Assembly: GCF_004402695.1 (NCBI RefSeq)
Contig: NZ_SOFL01000022.1
Coordinates: 366-64,365 of the forward strand
Length of the DNA: 64,000 bases
Direction: 5' to 3'
DNA from: Cryobacterium adonitolivorans
GTDB lineage: Bacteria; Actinomycetota; Actinomycetes; Actinomycetales; Microbacteriaceae
Positions 1 through 10,345 of the stretch are shown piece by piece. The position numbers and the translations under genes are program-made. Within the stretch, counting starts at the first letter, position 1. Each line of letters starts with the position of its first letter. The notes beneath the pieces are model-generated. The model made no database searches. It saw only the letters and a list, made by a program, of their open reading frames with translations, and was not told where the DNA came from.

Positions 1-98
1 AGCGGGCGGTGGTGCCTGGTCTGGGCTACTCATAGTGAGATCGTCTCACCTGCCACTGACACTGCACCCGCCCGCGGACGCATCCGGGCCAAGACATC

Positions 99-160
99 CG
101 CGAGCCGTGAGAAAAGCCCCACAAATCGCGAAATTCTGGTGCTTAGCTCACAGTTCGCGA
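99..160. repeat. Palindromic intergenic repeat, copy 1 (mixed arms)
   Basis: Imperfect inverted repeat. The left arm (99-120) has the gtgagaaaagcccc form and the right arm (138-159) is ggtgcttagctcacag followed by ttcgcg. The arms match the repeats at 5140, 14823, 23057 and 63161, but here the two arms belong to different sub-variants, so the stem is imperfect. The gene to the left lies outside the window. Likely a terminator for that upstream gene (inference). Confidence 0.7.
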
Positions 161-181
161 GTCGCGCCGGTCGGATAGACT
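154..181 (+). promoter_or_regulatory. Possible promoter of the gcvTHP riboswitch transcript
   Basis: TAGACT at 176-181 is a good actinobacterial -10 box and lies about 40 nt upstream of the riboswitch. The candidate -35 (TTCGCG, 154-159, 16-nt spacer) is poor and lies inside the right arm of the palindromic repeat. Position relative to the riboswitch is the main support. Confidence 0.35.
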
Positions 182-221
182 GCACGTGCATGAAACTCAA
201 TTGAACACCGGGCCACACGGT

Positions 222-453
222 CGATGCGGGAGAGTTCGACGTCGCGAGACGAGCGAACACCGAAGGAGCAATCCTCCCCGACAATCTCTCAGGTACTCGT
301 ACCGCATCGAACGGGCCACTCTGAAAAGCGGACGAGCACAGCGCGTCCGGGCCACGCGCGAGCGGGATCCGGTCAGAACTGCCAAGTCCCGCCCACGGTG
401 AAAGCCGGCGCATGCGCCCCGGTGAAGCTCTCAGGCCAGACGACAGAGGGGGA
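222..453 (+). ncRNA. Tandem glycine riboswitch
   Basis: Two glycine aptamers in tandem upstream of gcvT. Aptamer 1 (about 222-308) has the hallmark gggagagt, caccgaaggagcaa and aatctctcaggt segments, closed by a gatgcgg/ccgcatc P1 stem. Aptamer 2 (about 318-453) begins ctctgaaaagcgg, has the variant core cggtgaaagcc and ends in gctctcagg and cagaggg. Glycine binding would be expected to switch on the glycine cleavage operon, as in known gcvT riboswitches. The expression platform must lie in about 454-525, which overlaps the gcvT ribosome-binding region. No protein gene is supported in 1-525. Confidence 0.9.
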
Positions 454-525
454 GTTCCCAACGGGGTTCGAACGAGCCCCGGAGCAACTCGACCGGCACG
501 CGCCCGGCGACGAACCGGAGAACTC

Positions 526-1689
526 ATGACCTCGGCCAGCCCTGACCCCACCTCCTCCCAGAACGACGACGCCGTGACCGAACGCTTCTCGCCGCTGCAC
601 GCCGCCCACGTCGCCGCTGGCGCCAGCTTTACCGACTTCGCCGGCTGGCAGATGCCCGTGCGTTACTCCAGCGACCTCGCCGAGCACCACGCCGTGCGCA
701 AGGCCGCCGGCCTCTTCGACCTCTCACACATGGCCGAAATCCGGGTCAGCGGCCCGCAGGCCGGCGAGTTCCTCGACCACGCACTGGCCGGCCAGCTCTC
801 GGTCATCGACCTGATGCAGGCCAAGTACAGCCTGCTGCTCAACTCCCGCGGCGGCATCATCGATGACCTCGTCGTCTACCGCACCGGCGAGACCGACTTC
901 CTCGTGGTCGCCAACGCCGGCAACCACGACCAGGCACTGGATGCCCTCACCGCCCGTGCCGCACGCTTTGACGTCGTCGTCGCCGACGAGAGCAACGACA
1001 CCGCCCTCATCGCCGTTCAAGGCCCCAACGCCCTCGCCATCGTGCAGGCCACCGCCGGCCTCAGCACCGACGGCGACCTCGCGGGCCTGCGCTACTACCG
1101 CGCCCTCACCGCCGCCTTCGCGGGCACGCCGGTGCTCATCGCCCGCACCGGCTACACCGGCGAAGACGGCTTCGAGCTCTACCTGCCGAACGCCGCGGCC
1201 CTCGCACTCTGGGACGCCATCGTGGTCGCCGGCGCCGTGCACGGGCTGGTCCCCGCCGGGCTCGCCAGCCGCGATACCCTCCGCCTCGAAGCCGGCATGC
1301 CGCTCTACGGCCACGAGCTGACCACGTCCACCTACCCCGCCCAGGCGGGCTTGGGCAGGGTCGTCAACCTCGCCAAGCCCACCGACTTCGTGGGCCGCAC
1401 CGCCAGCGAAGAAGGCCCCGCGGGCGACGCCCCCGTCCTCGTCGGCCTGGTCTCGGCCGGCAAACGCGCCGGCCGCGCCGGCTACCAGATCTTCCGCAGC
1501 CCCGACGCCACCGAAGCGGAGGGCGTCATCACGAGTGGCGCGCTGTCGCCCACACTCGGCTACCCGATCGCCATGGCGTACCTGCCGCCGGCGCTGGCAC
1601 GACTCGATACCGAGGTGTTCATCGACGTGCGCGGCACCCGTGCGCCCGCCACGGTCATCGCGCTGCCGTTCTACAAGCGGCGCAAGTAG
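526..1689 (+). CDS. gcvT: Glycine cleavage system T protein (aminomethyltransferase)
   Basis: Encodes 387 aa. GcvT takes the aminomethyl group from lipoylated GcvH and passes the one-carbon unit to tetrahydrofolate, releasing ammonia. The family signatures are visible: the N-terminal LHAAHVAAGASFTDFAGWQMP region, the SHMAEIRVSGP segment, the GYTGEDGFELY motif and the C-terminal barrel ending in ALPFYKRRK. The ATG at 526 is chosen because ccggag lies just upstream; a longer in-frame extension to 412 would run into the riboswitch. First gene of a gcvT-gcvH-gcvP operon, with no gcvL or glyA visible nearby, so the lipoamide dehydrogenase must be encoded elsewhere. Confidence 0.96.
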   Translation: MTSASPDPTSSQNDDAVTERFSPLHAAHVAAGASFTDFAGWQMPVRYSSDLAEHHAVRKAAGLFDLSHMAEIRVSGPQAGEFLDHALAGQLSVIDLMQAKYSLLLNSRGGIIDDLVVYRTGETDFLVVANAGNHDQALDALTARAARFDVVVADESNDTALIAVQGPNALAIVQATAGLSTDGDLAGLRYYRALTAAFAGTPVLIARTGYTGEDGFELYLPNAAALALWDAIVVAGAVHGLVPAGLASRDTLRLEAGMPLYGHELTTSTYPAQAGLGRVVNLAKPTDFVGRTASEEGPAGDAPVLVGLVSAGKRAGRAGYQIFRSPDATEAEGVITSGALSPTLGYPIAMAYLPPALARLDTEVFIDVRGTRAPATVIALPFYKRRK

Positions 1690-1763
1690 GGCACCCGAGC
1701 CGAGCGGTTGGCCCGGCCCCTGGCATCCGCTCACCCGATGTCGCCACGCCGCGCATCGCCCCC

Positions 1764-1793
1764 GAACTGATCAACCCAGAACTGATCAACCCC
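1764..1793 (+). repeat. 15-bp direct repeat, two copies, in the gcvT-gcvH spacer
   Basis: The unit gaactgatcaaccca occurs twice in immediate succession (1764-1778, 1779-1793), each copy with a TGATCA palindrome, followed by a third gtgatcac at 1795. It lies in the 132-nt gap before gcvH. No function is evident; it could be slippage-derived or affect intra-operon RNA structure. Confidence 0.6.
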
Positions 1794-1821
1794 TGTGATC
1801 ACCCCCTTGAGAGGACACCCC

Positions 1822-2193
1822 ATGGCAGACAAAACCGAGCTCCAGTACACCGCAGAGCACGAGTGGGTACTCGTCGACGGCGACACCGCCACCGTCGGCA
1901 TCACCGCATACGCCGCCGACAAGCTCGGTGACGTGGTGTTTGTGGAACTGCCCGCGGTGGGCAGCGCCATCGCCGCCGGCACCGTCGTCGGCGAGATCGA
2001 GTCGACCAAGTCGGTGGGCGAGCTCTTCGCCCCCATCGACGGCACCGTCGCCGAAATCAACGACGCCGTCGTCGACAGCCCCGAACTCGTCAACAGCGAC
2101 CCGCTCGGCGAGGGCTGGCTCATCAAGATCACCCTCAAGACCCTCCCGGCGCTGCTCAGCTACGCCGAGTACTCCGCCATCACCGGCGAATAA
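1822..2193 (+). CDS. gcvH: Glycine cleavage system H protein (lipoyl carrier)
   Basis: Encodes 123 aa, normal for the family. GcvH carries the aminomethyl intermediate on a lipoyl-lysine arm between GcvP, GcvT and lipoamide dehydrogenase. The lipoylation motif [15 protein letters not shown] is present with the acceptor lysine at residue 63, and the fold signatures YTAEHEWV and [12 protein letters not shown] precede it. The ATG at 1822 follows a gagagg ribosome site; an upstream in-frame ATG at 1795 would add nine residues and has no such site. It sits between gcvT and gcvP. Confidence 0.96.
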   Translation: MADKTELQYTAEHEWVLVDGDTATVGITAYAADKLGDVVFVELPAVGSAIAAGTVVGEIESTKSVGELFAPIDGTVAEINDAVVDSPELVNSDPLGEGWLIKITLKTLPALLSYAEYSAITGE

Positions 2194-2232
2194 GCACGAC
2201 CGAACCAGACCCCGGAAAGAGCCTTCCCCCAC

Positions 2233-5130
<2,898 letters not shown>

Positions 5131-5139
5131 ATCCAGCCT

Positions 5140-5200
5140 CACGAGCTGAGAGAAAAGCCCCGAGAATCTCGATTTCTTGGGGCTTTTCTCACAGTTCGCG
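5140..5200. repeat. Palindromic intergenic repeat, copy 2 (bidirectional terminator-like)
   Basis: Left arm 5140-5161 (cacgagctgagagaaaagcc then cc) and right arm 5179-5200 (ggggcttttctcacag then ttcgcg) form a stem of about 22 bp around a 17-nt loop. It fills the gap between the convergent ends of gcvP (5130) and the CPBP gene (5204). The a-rich and t-rich stretches inside the arms would suit termination in both directions. Confidence 0.8.
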
Positions 5201-5203
5201 GAA

Positions 5204-6046
5204 CTAAGAGGTGGGGGTGAGGAGGGCGGGCCACCACAGGACAGCCAGCGGGTAGCCCACGAACGAGGCGATGTCGAGCACCCAGTGCGCGATCACCAGG
5301 GGCATCACCCGGCCCCAGCGCAGGTAGCACCAGCCGAACACGACACCCATCAGCGCATTTCCGACAAACGGACCGATGCCCTGGTAGAGGTGGTAGCTGC
5401 CGCGCAGCAAGGCCGCCGAGACGATGATGGTCCAGGCGTTCCAGCCCAGCTCGCGCAGCCGGGTGAAGAGGTAGCCCACGACGATGAGTTCCTCGCTCAA
5501 CGCACTGCGGAGCGCCGAGAACACCAGGATCGGAATGGTCCACCAAAAGGTGTCCAGCGGCGAGGGCACCACGGCCACCGTGAAGCCGAGCGCCCGCCCG
5601 GCCAGGTAGAGCCCGAGGCCGGGGATGCCGATGAGTAGCAGCAGTCCGCCGCCGCGGAGCAGGTCCCGGCGTGGCTCGGTGAAGTCGACCCCGAGCCGAC
5701 GGAACCCGCTCTGACCGGGCCGCCAGAGCAGGTAGAGCACCAGGGCGACCGGGAACAGTGCGAATAGGATGCCGAGGAACTGATAGGTGAAGTCCAGCCA
5801 CTCCCGTGTCGACTGCGACCCGTTGATGGTTGCCGACTGATCGCTGAGAGCGACCTCGGCGGTGAGCCGGGAAATGATTGACACAATCGAGTACGCCGCG
5901 GATGCACCGAGCGACAGCCCGAGCACGATCGCGATCTCCCACCTCAGTCGAATCCGTGACGGTGCCGGAGGACCTGCGGGTTCCGGGGGTCCGGTGGGTG
6001 CGGAGGGGCCCGGAAGATCGGCCGGTTCCGAGGATGTGCTGCTCAT
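5204..6046 (-). CDS. CPBP family intramembrane metalloprotease
   Basis: Encodes 280 aa. A short proline-rich cytoplasmic start is followed by about seven hydrophobic segments. The C-terminal half carries the CPBP (Abi) signatures: SEELIVVGYLFTRL (the EExxxR-like box), FVGNALMGVVFGWCYLRWG, and MPLVIAHWVLDIASF with the second-motif histidine. These are membrane proteases related to Rce1, often linked to bacteriocin self-immunity or peptide maturation, but the substrate cannot be predicted here. The ATG at 6046 overlaps the TGA of the upstream DCC-family gene by 4 nt, so the two are translationally coupled. Canonical CPBP proteins have an Arg a few residues after the EE pair; here it is displaced. 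Confidence 0.85.
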   Translation of the reverse strand: MSSTSSEPADLPGPSAPTGPPEPAGPPAPSRIRLRWEIAIVLGLSLGASAAYSIVSIISRLTAEVALSDQSATINGSQSTREWLDFTYQFLGILFALFPVALVLYLLWRPGQSGFRRLGVDFTEPRRDLLRGGGLLLLIGIPGLGLYLAGRALGFTVAVVPSPLDTFWWTIPILVFSALRSALSEELIVVGYLFTRLRELGWNAWTIIVSAALLRGSYHLYQGIGPFVGNALMGVVFGWCYLRWGRVMPLVIAHWVLDIASFVGYPLAVLWWPALLTPTS

Positions 6047-6435
6047 GTCGCGCTCGGCATCCGGCACGCCGGGGTGCCGCCCGGCAAGCGATACCTGTAG
6101 CGAGCCACCAGCCTGTAGCCGGCCTCTGCGGCCCACGACCACGGTGGCACCGTGCCCAGCCAGCCGAGCGCCCGCAGCGCGGGGGTCGGTTGGCCGCGCA
6201 AAACTGCGGCAACCGCGGCGGCGCCGCCGTAACGCCGGCCCCCGGCCACAAACCAGACCCGGCTCCTGGCCTGCTCCTCGGTGAGGTCGAAGGCGGCGAG
6301 GTCGGTCCACTGGAACGGCGCGGTGCCCGGAACGCGGGGCATCGTGCGCTGGAGCCAGAGTACGGCCGTGGTGCAGAACCCACAGTCGCCGTCGAAGATG
6401 AGCGTGGCGGGCCGTTCGGGCGGCATGGTCTGCAT
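6043..6435 (-). CDS. DCC family thiol-disulfide oxidoreductase-like protein (DUF393)
   Basis: Encodes about 130 aa. The N-terminal ATLIFDGDCGFCTTAVLWLQ contains the DxDCxxC motif that names the family, followed by the usual short alpha/beta domain with FVAGGRRYGGAAAVAAVLR. Members are thioredoxin-like proteins of uncertain substrate. The start could be ATG 6435 or ATG 6426; agaggg just upstream suits the latter with 9-nt spacing, while a CAAAAT box 6 nt upstream suits the former as a leaderless start. Its stop overlaps the start of the CPBP gene in ATGA fashion, so it is the first gene of a two-gene operon. Confidence 0.82.
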   Translation of the reverse strand: MQTMPPERPATLIFDGDCGFCTTAVLWLQRTMPRVPGTAPFQWTDLAAFDLTEEQARSRVWFVAGGRRYGGAAAVAAVLRGQPTPALRALGWLGTVPPWSWAAEAGYRLVARYRYRLPGGTPACRMPSAT

Positions 6436-6505
6436 CCCTCTATTTTGCGCCCTCGGCGCTCCGGCGCATACACGAGGCAATTGAACCGCCTCCGGCGCAA
6501 TTTGA

Positions 6506-6539
6506 AAACGTTTGCATGCGCCGGGGGGACCTTGGTCCC
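6506..6539. promoter_or_regulatory. Two small palindromes upstream of the peptide transporter operon
   Basis: AAACGTTT (6506-6513) and GGGACC-TT-GGTCCC (6526-6539) lie in the 311-bp gap 6436-6746, upstream of the transporter promoter. The first, in the context gaaaacgtttgc, resembles the CG-centred core of LacI-family operators. No regulator gene is nearby, so a regulatory role is only a suggestion. The rest of the gap holds the promoter at 6650 and no gene. Confidence 0.3.
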
Positions 6540-6649
6540 AAGCTTCGTGAGAGATTCTCGCAGGATTCGCAGAAAAAGCCGCGAATTCGGTGCCTCGCGC
6601 AAGATTCGTGCGTCTTTCATTGCTGCTGTGTAACGTTTACCGTCAGATT

Positions 6650-6678
6650 TTGCACCCGGCGCAAGAGGTACCTAGGGT
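6650..6678 (+). promoter_or_regulatory. Sigma-70-type promoter of the peptide ABC transporter operon
   Basis: TTGCAC (6650-6655), a 17-nt spacer and TAGGGT (6673-6678) give a well-spaced vegetative promoter. Transcription would start near 6685, about 60 nt before the binding-protein gene, whose TTG start follows a strong aggagg site at 6738-6743. Confidence 0.6.
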
Positions 6679-6746
6679 TTTCATAACTAGCGCGCCGCAA
6701 TGGTCTCGTACCACGGCAGCGCCGTCACCTTTGCACAGGAGGAATT

Positions 6747-8366
6747 TTGAAGAGATCCCGCACGGGCCTCAGCGCCCTCGCGCTCATTTCGGTGAGCGCC
6801 CTGGCGCTCGCGGGTTGCGCGACATCCAACGACGACGAGGCCCCCTCGGCCGGCGACGCGTCCGCAGTTGTCAGCACCAACGGCAGCGAACCGCAGAACC
6901 CGTTGATCCCGACCAACACCACCGAGACCGGCGGCGGCAAGATCGCCACGTCGATCTTCGCGGGTCTGGTGTCGTACAACGCTGATGGCGAGATTGAGAA
7001 CGAGGTCGCCAAGTCGATCGAGTCCGACGACGCCACAAACTGGACCGTCACGCTCAACGACGGTTGGACCTTCACCAACGACGAGCCCGTCACGGCTTCG
7101 TCCTTCGTGGATGCCTGGAACTACGGCGCACTTTTCAGCAACGCCCAGAGTGCCTCCTACTTCTTTGACGACATCGTCGGCTTCGACTACGAGGTTGACT
7201 CCGAACTGACCGGCCTGAAGGTCGTCGACGACACGACCTTCACGGTCGAACTCGCTTCGCCCGAGGCCGACTGGCCGCTGCGCCTCGGCTACACGGCCTT
7301 CATGCCGCTGCCGACCGCCGCGTACGACGACATGGCCGCCTTCGGTGAGAACCCGGTCGGCAACGGCCCGTACATGCTCGATGGTGAAGGCGCCTGGGTC
7401 CACGAGGAAAAGATCAACCTCGTCACCAACCCGGCATACGAAGGCGTGCGCAAGCCCGTCAACGGCGGCCTCGAGATCAAGTTCTACTCCACCCAAGACG
7501 CCGCTTACGCGGACGTGCAGGGCGGCAACCTCGACGTTCTGGACGCTGTTCCGGATTCCGCTTTCGAAACCTACGAGGCCGAATTCGGCGAGCGTTCGGT
7601 GAACCAGGCTGCAGCCATCTTCCAGGGCTTCAACATGCCGTACTACCTCGAGCACTGGAGCGGCGAAGAGGGCCAGTTGCGTCGTGCAGCCATCTCGATG
7701 TCGATCAACCGTGAGGAAATCACTGACGTCATCTTCCAGGGCACCCGTACCCCGGCGACCGACTTCACCTCCCCGGTCATCGACGGCTACTCCGACCAGC
7801 TCGAAGGCGCCGAAGTTCTCGAATACAACCCCAAGGAAGCTGTGAAGCTGTGGGCCAAGGCCGACGCGATCGCACCGTACGGCGACACCACGTTCGACAT
7901 CGCGTACAACTCCGACGGTGGCCACCAGGCCTGGGTCGACGCCGTGATCAACAGCGTCGTCAACACGCTGGGCATCTCTGCGACCGGTAAGCCGTACCCG
8001 ACCTTCGCTGCAGCACTCGAAGACCGCTCGACCAACGCGCTGACCGGTGGAACCCGCGCCGGCTGGCAGGGCGACTACCCGTCGCTGTACAACTTCCTCG
8101 CTCCGCTGTACCAGACCGGTGCAGGCTCGAACTACGAGGACTACACCAGCGAAGAGTTCGACTCCCTCCTCAAGGAAGGCGCCGCGGCCGAAACCGTCGA
8201 GGACGCCACCGCCAAGTACCAGGCTGCCCAGGAAGTCCTGCTCAAGGACCTCCCCTCCATCCCGCTGTGGTACTCCAATGTCAACGGCGTGTGGGCTGAC
8301 ACCGTCAGCGACGTGGTGTTCGGCTGGGACTCCGTCCCGATGTACTACCAGATCACCAAGGATTAA
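6747..8366 (+). CDS. Peptide/oligopeptide ABC transporter substrate-binding lipoprotein
   Basis: Encodes 539 aa, a family-5 solute-binding protein (DppA/OppA type). The N-terminus is a lipoprotein signal: KRSR, then a hydrophobic stretch ending LALAGC, with the lipidated cysteine at residue 24. The mature part has the family features QNPLIPTNTTETGG, GWTFTNDEPVTASSFVDAWNYG and NGPYMLDGEG. The start is TTG 6747, fixed by the adjacent aggagg site and the signal peptide. It leads an operon with two permeases and a fused ATPase. A perfect hairpin directly after the gene may set its higher expression. The ligand could be di- or oligopeptides; sequence alone does not decide. Confidence 0.93.
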   Translation: MKRSRTGLSALALISVSALALAGCATSNDDEAPSAGDASAVVSTNGSEPQNPLIPTNTTETGGGKIATSIFAGLVSYNADGEIENEVAKSIESDDATNWTVTLNDGWTFTNDEPVTASSFVDAWNYGALFSNAQSASYFFDDIVGFDYEVDSELTGLKVVDDTTFTVELASPEADWPLRLGYTAFMPLPTAAYDDMAAFGENPVGNGPYMLDGEGAWVHEEKINLVTNPAYEGVRKPVNGGLEIKFYSTQDAAYADVQGGNLDVLDAVPDSAFETYEAEFGERSVNQAAAIFQGFNMPYYLEHWSGEEGQLRRAAISMSINREEITDVIFQGTRTPATDFTSPVIDGYSDQLEGAEVLEYNPKEAVKLWAKADAIAPYGDTTFDIAYNSDGGHQAWVDAVINSVVNTLGISATGKPYPTFAAALEDRSTNALTGGTRAGWQGDYPSLYNFLAPLYQTGAGSNYEDYTSEEFDSLLKEGAAAETVEDATAKYQAAQEVLLKDLPSIPLWYSNVNGVWADTVSDVVFGWDSVPMYYQITKD

Positions 8367-8382
8367 TTCCTAGTTCCAACCG

Positions 8383-8423
8383 CAGTGCGATGTCCGGGGC
8401 GTCATGCCCCGGACATCGCACTG
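8383..8423 (+). terminator. Perfect 18-bp hairpin between binding-protein and permease genes
   Basis: cagtgcgatgtccggggc (8383-8400), loop gtcat, then its exact reverse complement (8406-8423). There is no T-run after it, and the permease genes on the same strand follow 59 nt later. It therefore looks like an intra-operon attenuator or a 3' mRNA-stabilising hairpin that makes the binding protein more abundant than the membrane components (inference from known transporter operons). Confidence 0.75.
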
Positions 8424-8481
8424 ACTAGACTCATTCAGTGATTGCGACCCTCATGCATAAAAGATTCTCGGAGCTCACCTG

Positions 8482-9411
8482 ATGCTGTGGTACACAGGCA
8501 GACGCGTCCTCCAAATGATCCCCGTCTTCTTCGGGGCAACATTCTTGATCTATTTCATGGTTTTCTCGCTCCCGGGCGACCCGATTGCGGCGCTGTACGG
8601 CGATCGTCCGCCAGCGCCGGGCGTGATCGAACAGATCCGGGCCCAGTACAACCTGGACAAGCCGCTGATCCAGCAGTACCTGATCTACATCGGCAACTTC
8701 TTCCAGGGCGACCTGGGCACCACATACTCCGGGCGACCGGTCAGCGACGTGATGGCCGGGGCATTCCCGATCACCTTCCGCCTGGCCATGCTGGCCCTCG
8801 TCTTTGAAGCCTTCGCCGGCATCTTCGTCGGACTCGTCGCGGGTCTGCGCAAGGGCAAGTGGTTCGACGCCAGCGCCCTCGTTGTCAGCCTGCTCCTGAT
8901 CAGCGTTCCGACCTTCGTGCTCGGGTTCCTGTTCAGGCTGGTCTTCGGCGTTCAATTGGGTTGGTTCAGGACCACAGTGAGCAGTGAAGCTCCCTGGGGC
9001 GAACTCATCCTCCCGGCCCTGGTTCTGGCCAGTGTGTCCTTCGCGTACATCGTGCGCCTCACCCGCGCCAGCGTGGCCGACAACCTCAACGCCGACTTCG
9101 TGCGCACCGCAACGGCCAAAGGCCTGTCCCGCCGCCGCGTGGTCACCGTGCACGTACTGCGCAACTCTCTAGTGCCCGTCGTGACGTTCCTGGGAGTCGA
9201 CCTCGGATCGCTGATGGTCGGCGCAATCATCACCGAGGGCATCTTCAACATCAACGGCGTCGGTGGCACCGTTTACAAGGCAATCGTCCTCGGCGAGAGC
9301 ACCACCGTGGTGTCGTTCATCGCCGTCATGGTGGTCATCTTCGTCCTCGCCAACCTGCTCGTCGACCTGCTGTACGCAGCTCTGGACCCAAGGATTCGTT
9401 ATGCCAAATAA
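8482..9411 (+). CDS. Peptide ABC transporter permease (DppB-like)
   Basis: Encodes 309 aa with six predicted membrane segments. The N-terminus WYTGRRVLQMIPVFFGATFL is typical of DppB/OppB-type permeases, and the cytoplasmic coupling loop (EAA motif) is seen as RTATAKGLSRRRVVTVHVLRN. It pairs with the DppC-like protein to form the transmembrane channel. ATG 8482 follows ggag at 8469-8472. Its stop overlaps the start of the next permease by 11 nt. Confidence 0.93.
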   Translation: MLWYTGRRVLQMIPVFFGATFLIYFMVFSLPGDPIAALYGDRPPAPGVIEQIRAQYNLDKPLIQQYLIYIGNFFQGDLGTTYSGRPVSDVMAGAFPITFRLAMLALVFEAFAGIFVGLVAGLRKGKWFDASALVVSLLLISVPTFVLGFLFRLVFGVQLGWFRTTVSSEAPWGELILPALVLASVSFAYIVRLTRASVADNLNADFVRTATAKGLSRRRVVTVHVLRNSLVPVVTFLGVDLGSLMVGAIITEGIFNINGVGGTVYKAIVLGESTTVVSFIAVMVVIFVLANLLVDLLYAALDPRIRYAK

Positions 9412-10345
9412 GCGTGGCCAAGCCCACTTCGTCGCGGAGCTGGAAGACACCCCGGTAGCCGCAATCGACCGTCTCGACGAGTCGCACAAAGCACGCAGCA
9501 CCTGGGCGGATGCCTGGGACTCGATGCGCCGCCGGCCGATGTTCTGGATCTCCTCAGTGTTGATCCTGATCATCGCTCTCGTCGCACTGTTCCCCGGACT
9601 GTTCACCTCGGTGTCGCCGAACCTCGACTGCCAGCTGTCGAACAGCAACGGCGGACCCGAGGCCGGTCACCCGTTCGGGTTCACCCGGCAAGGCTGCGAC
9701 GTGTACGCGCGCACCATCTTCGGCACCCAGGCCTCGGTCACCGTCGGCCTCCTGGCCACCGGACTCGTCACCCTCATCGGTGTCGTCGTCGGCTCTCTCG
9801 CGGGTTACTACGGTGGTTGGCTCGACGCTATCGTCTCCCGAATCGGCGACATCTTCTTCGCCATCCCCACCATCCTCGGCGCCATCGTGCTGATGTCGGT
9901 GTTGCCGGCCGCGACGCCGACATCGGTGGCATTCGTGCTGGCGATCTTCGCCTGGCCCCAGATCGCCCGCATCATGCGCGGCGCGGTGTTGACGGCCACG
10001 AACTCCGACTACGTGATGGCCTCGACCGCCCTCGGCGTCTCGAAGTTCCGGATCCTGATGCGCCACGTGATCCCCAACTCGATCGCCCCGGTCATCGTGA
10101 TCGCCACGGTGTCGCTCGGCACGTTCATCGTGGCCGAATCGACCCTGTCGTTCCTGGGCATCGGGCTGCCGACCAGCGTCATGTCGTGGGGGAACGACAT
10201 CAGCCAGGCCCAGACATCCCTTGTCACCAACCCGCAGGTGCTCCTGTACCCGGCGGCCGCGCTGTCCATCACGGTGCTCGCGTTCCTGATGCTCGGCGAC
10301 ATTCTGCGCGATGCGCTTGACCCGAAAGCGAGGGCGCTTCGATGA
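9401..10345 (+). CDS. Peptide ABC transporter permease (DppC-like)
   Basis: Encodes 314 aa. After a hydrophilic N-terminal tail of about 45 residues (a feature of the OppC_N domain) comes WADAWDSMRRRPMFWISSVL and six hydrophobic segments; the EAA loop is seen as ASTALGVSKFRILMRHVIPN. A periplasmic-side stretch with two cysteines (NLDCQLSNSNGG to RQGCDVYART) follows the first helix, as in many DppC proteins. The ATG at 9401 lies inside the end of the dppB-like gene, and its TGA overlaps the start of the ATPase gene by 4 nt, so translation of the three genes is coupled. Confidence 0.93.
   Translation: MPNKRGQAHFVAELEDTPVAAIDRLDESHKARSTWADAWDSMRRRPMFWISSVLILIIALVALFPGLFTSVSPNLDCQLSNSNGGPEAGHPFGFTRQGCDVYARTIFGTQASVTVGLLATGLVTLIGVVVGSLAGYYGGWLDAIVSRIGDIFFAIPTILGAIVLMSVLPAATPTSVAFVLAIFAWPQIARIMRGAVLTATNSDYVMASTALGVSKFRILMRHVIPNSIAPVIVIATVSLGTFIVAESTLSFLGIGLPTSVMSWGNDISQAQTSLVTNPQVLLYPAAALSITVLAFLMLGDILRDALDPKARALR

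Noticed and set aside
30..551. Leftward open frame of 173 codons over the riboswitch
   Set aside because: It lies antisense to a recognisable tandem glycine riboswitch, is Arg/Ser/Pro-biased and matches no family; open frames arise by chance at this GC content.
5204..6435. CPBP protease plus DCC protein as a bacteriocin or immunity system
   Set aside because: No precursor peptide, exporter or modification enzyme nearby; CPBP and DCC proteins are common as isolated housekeeping genes.
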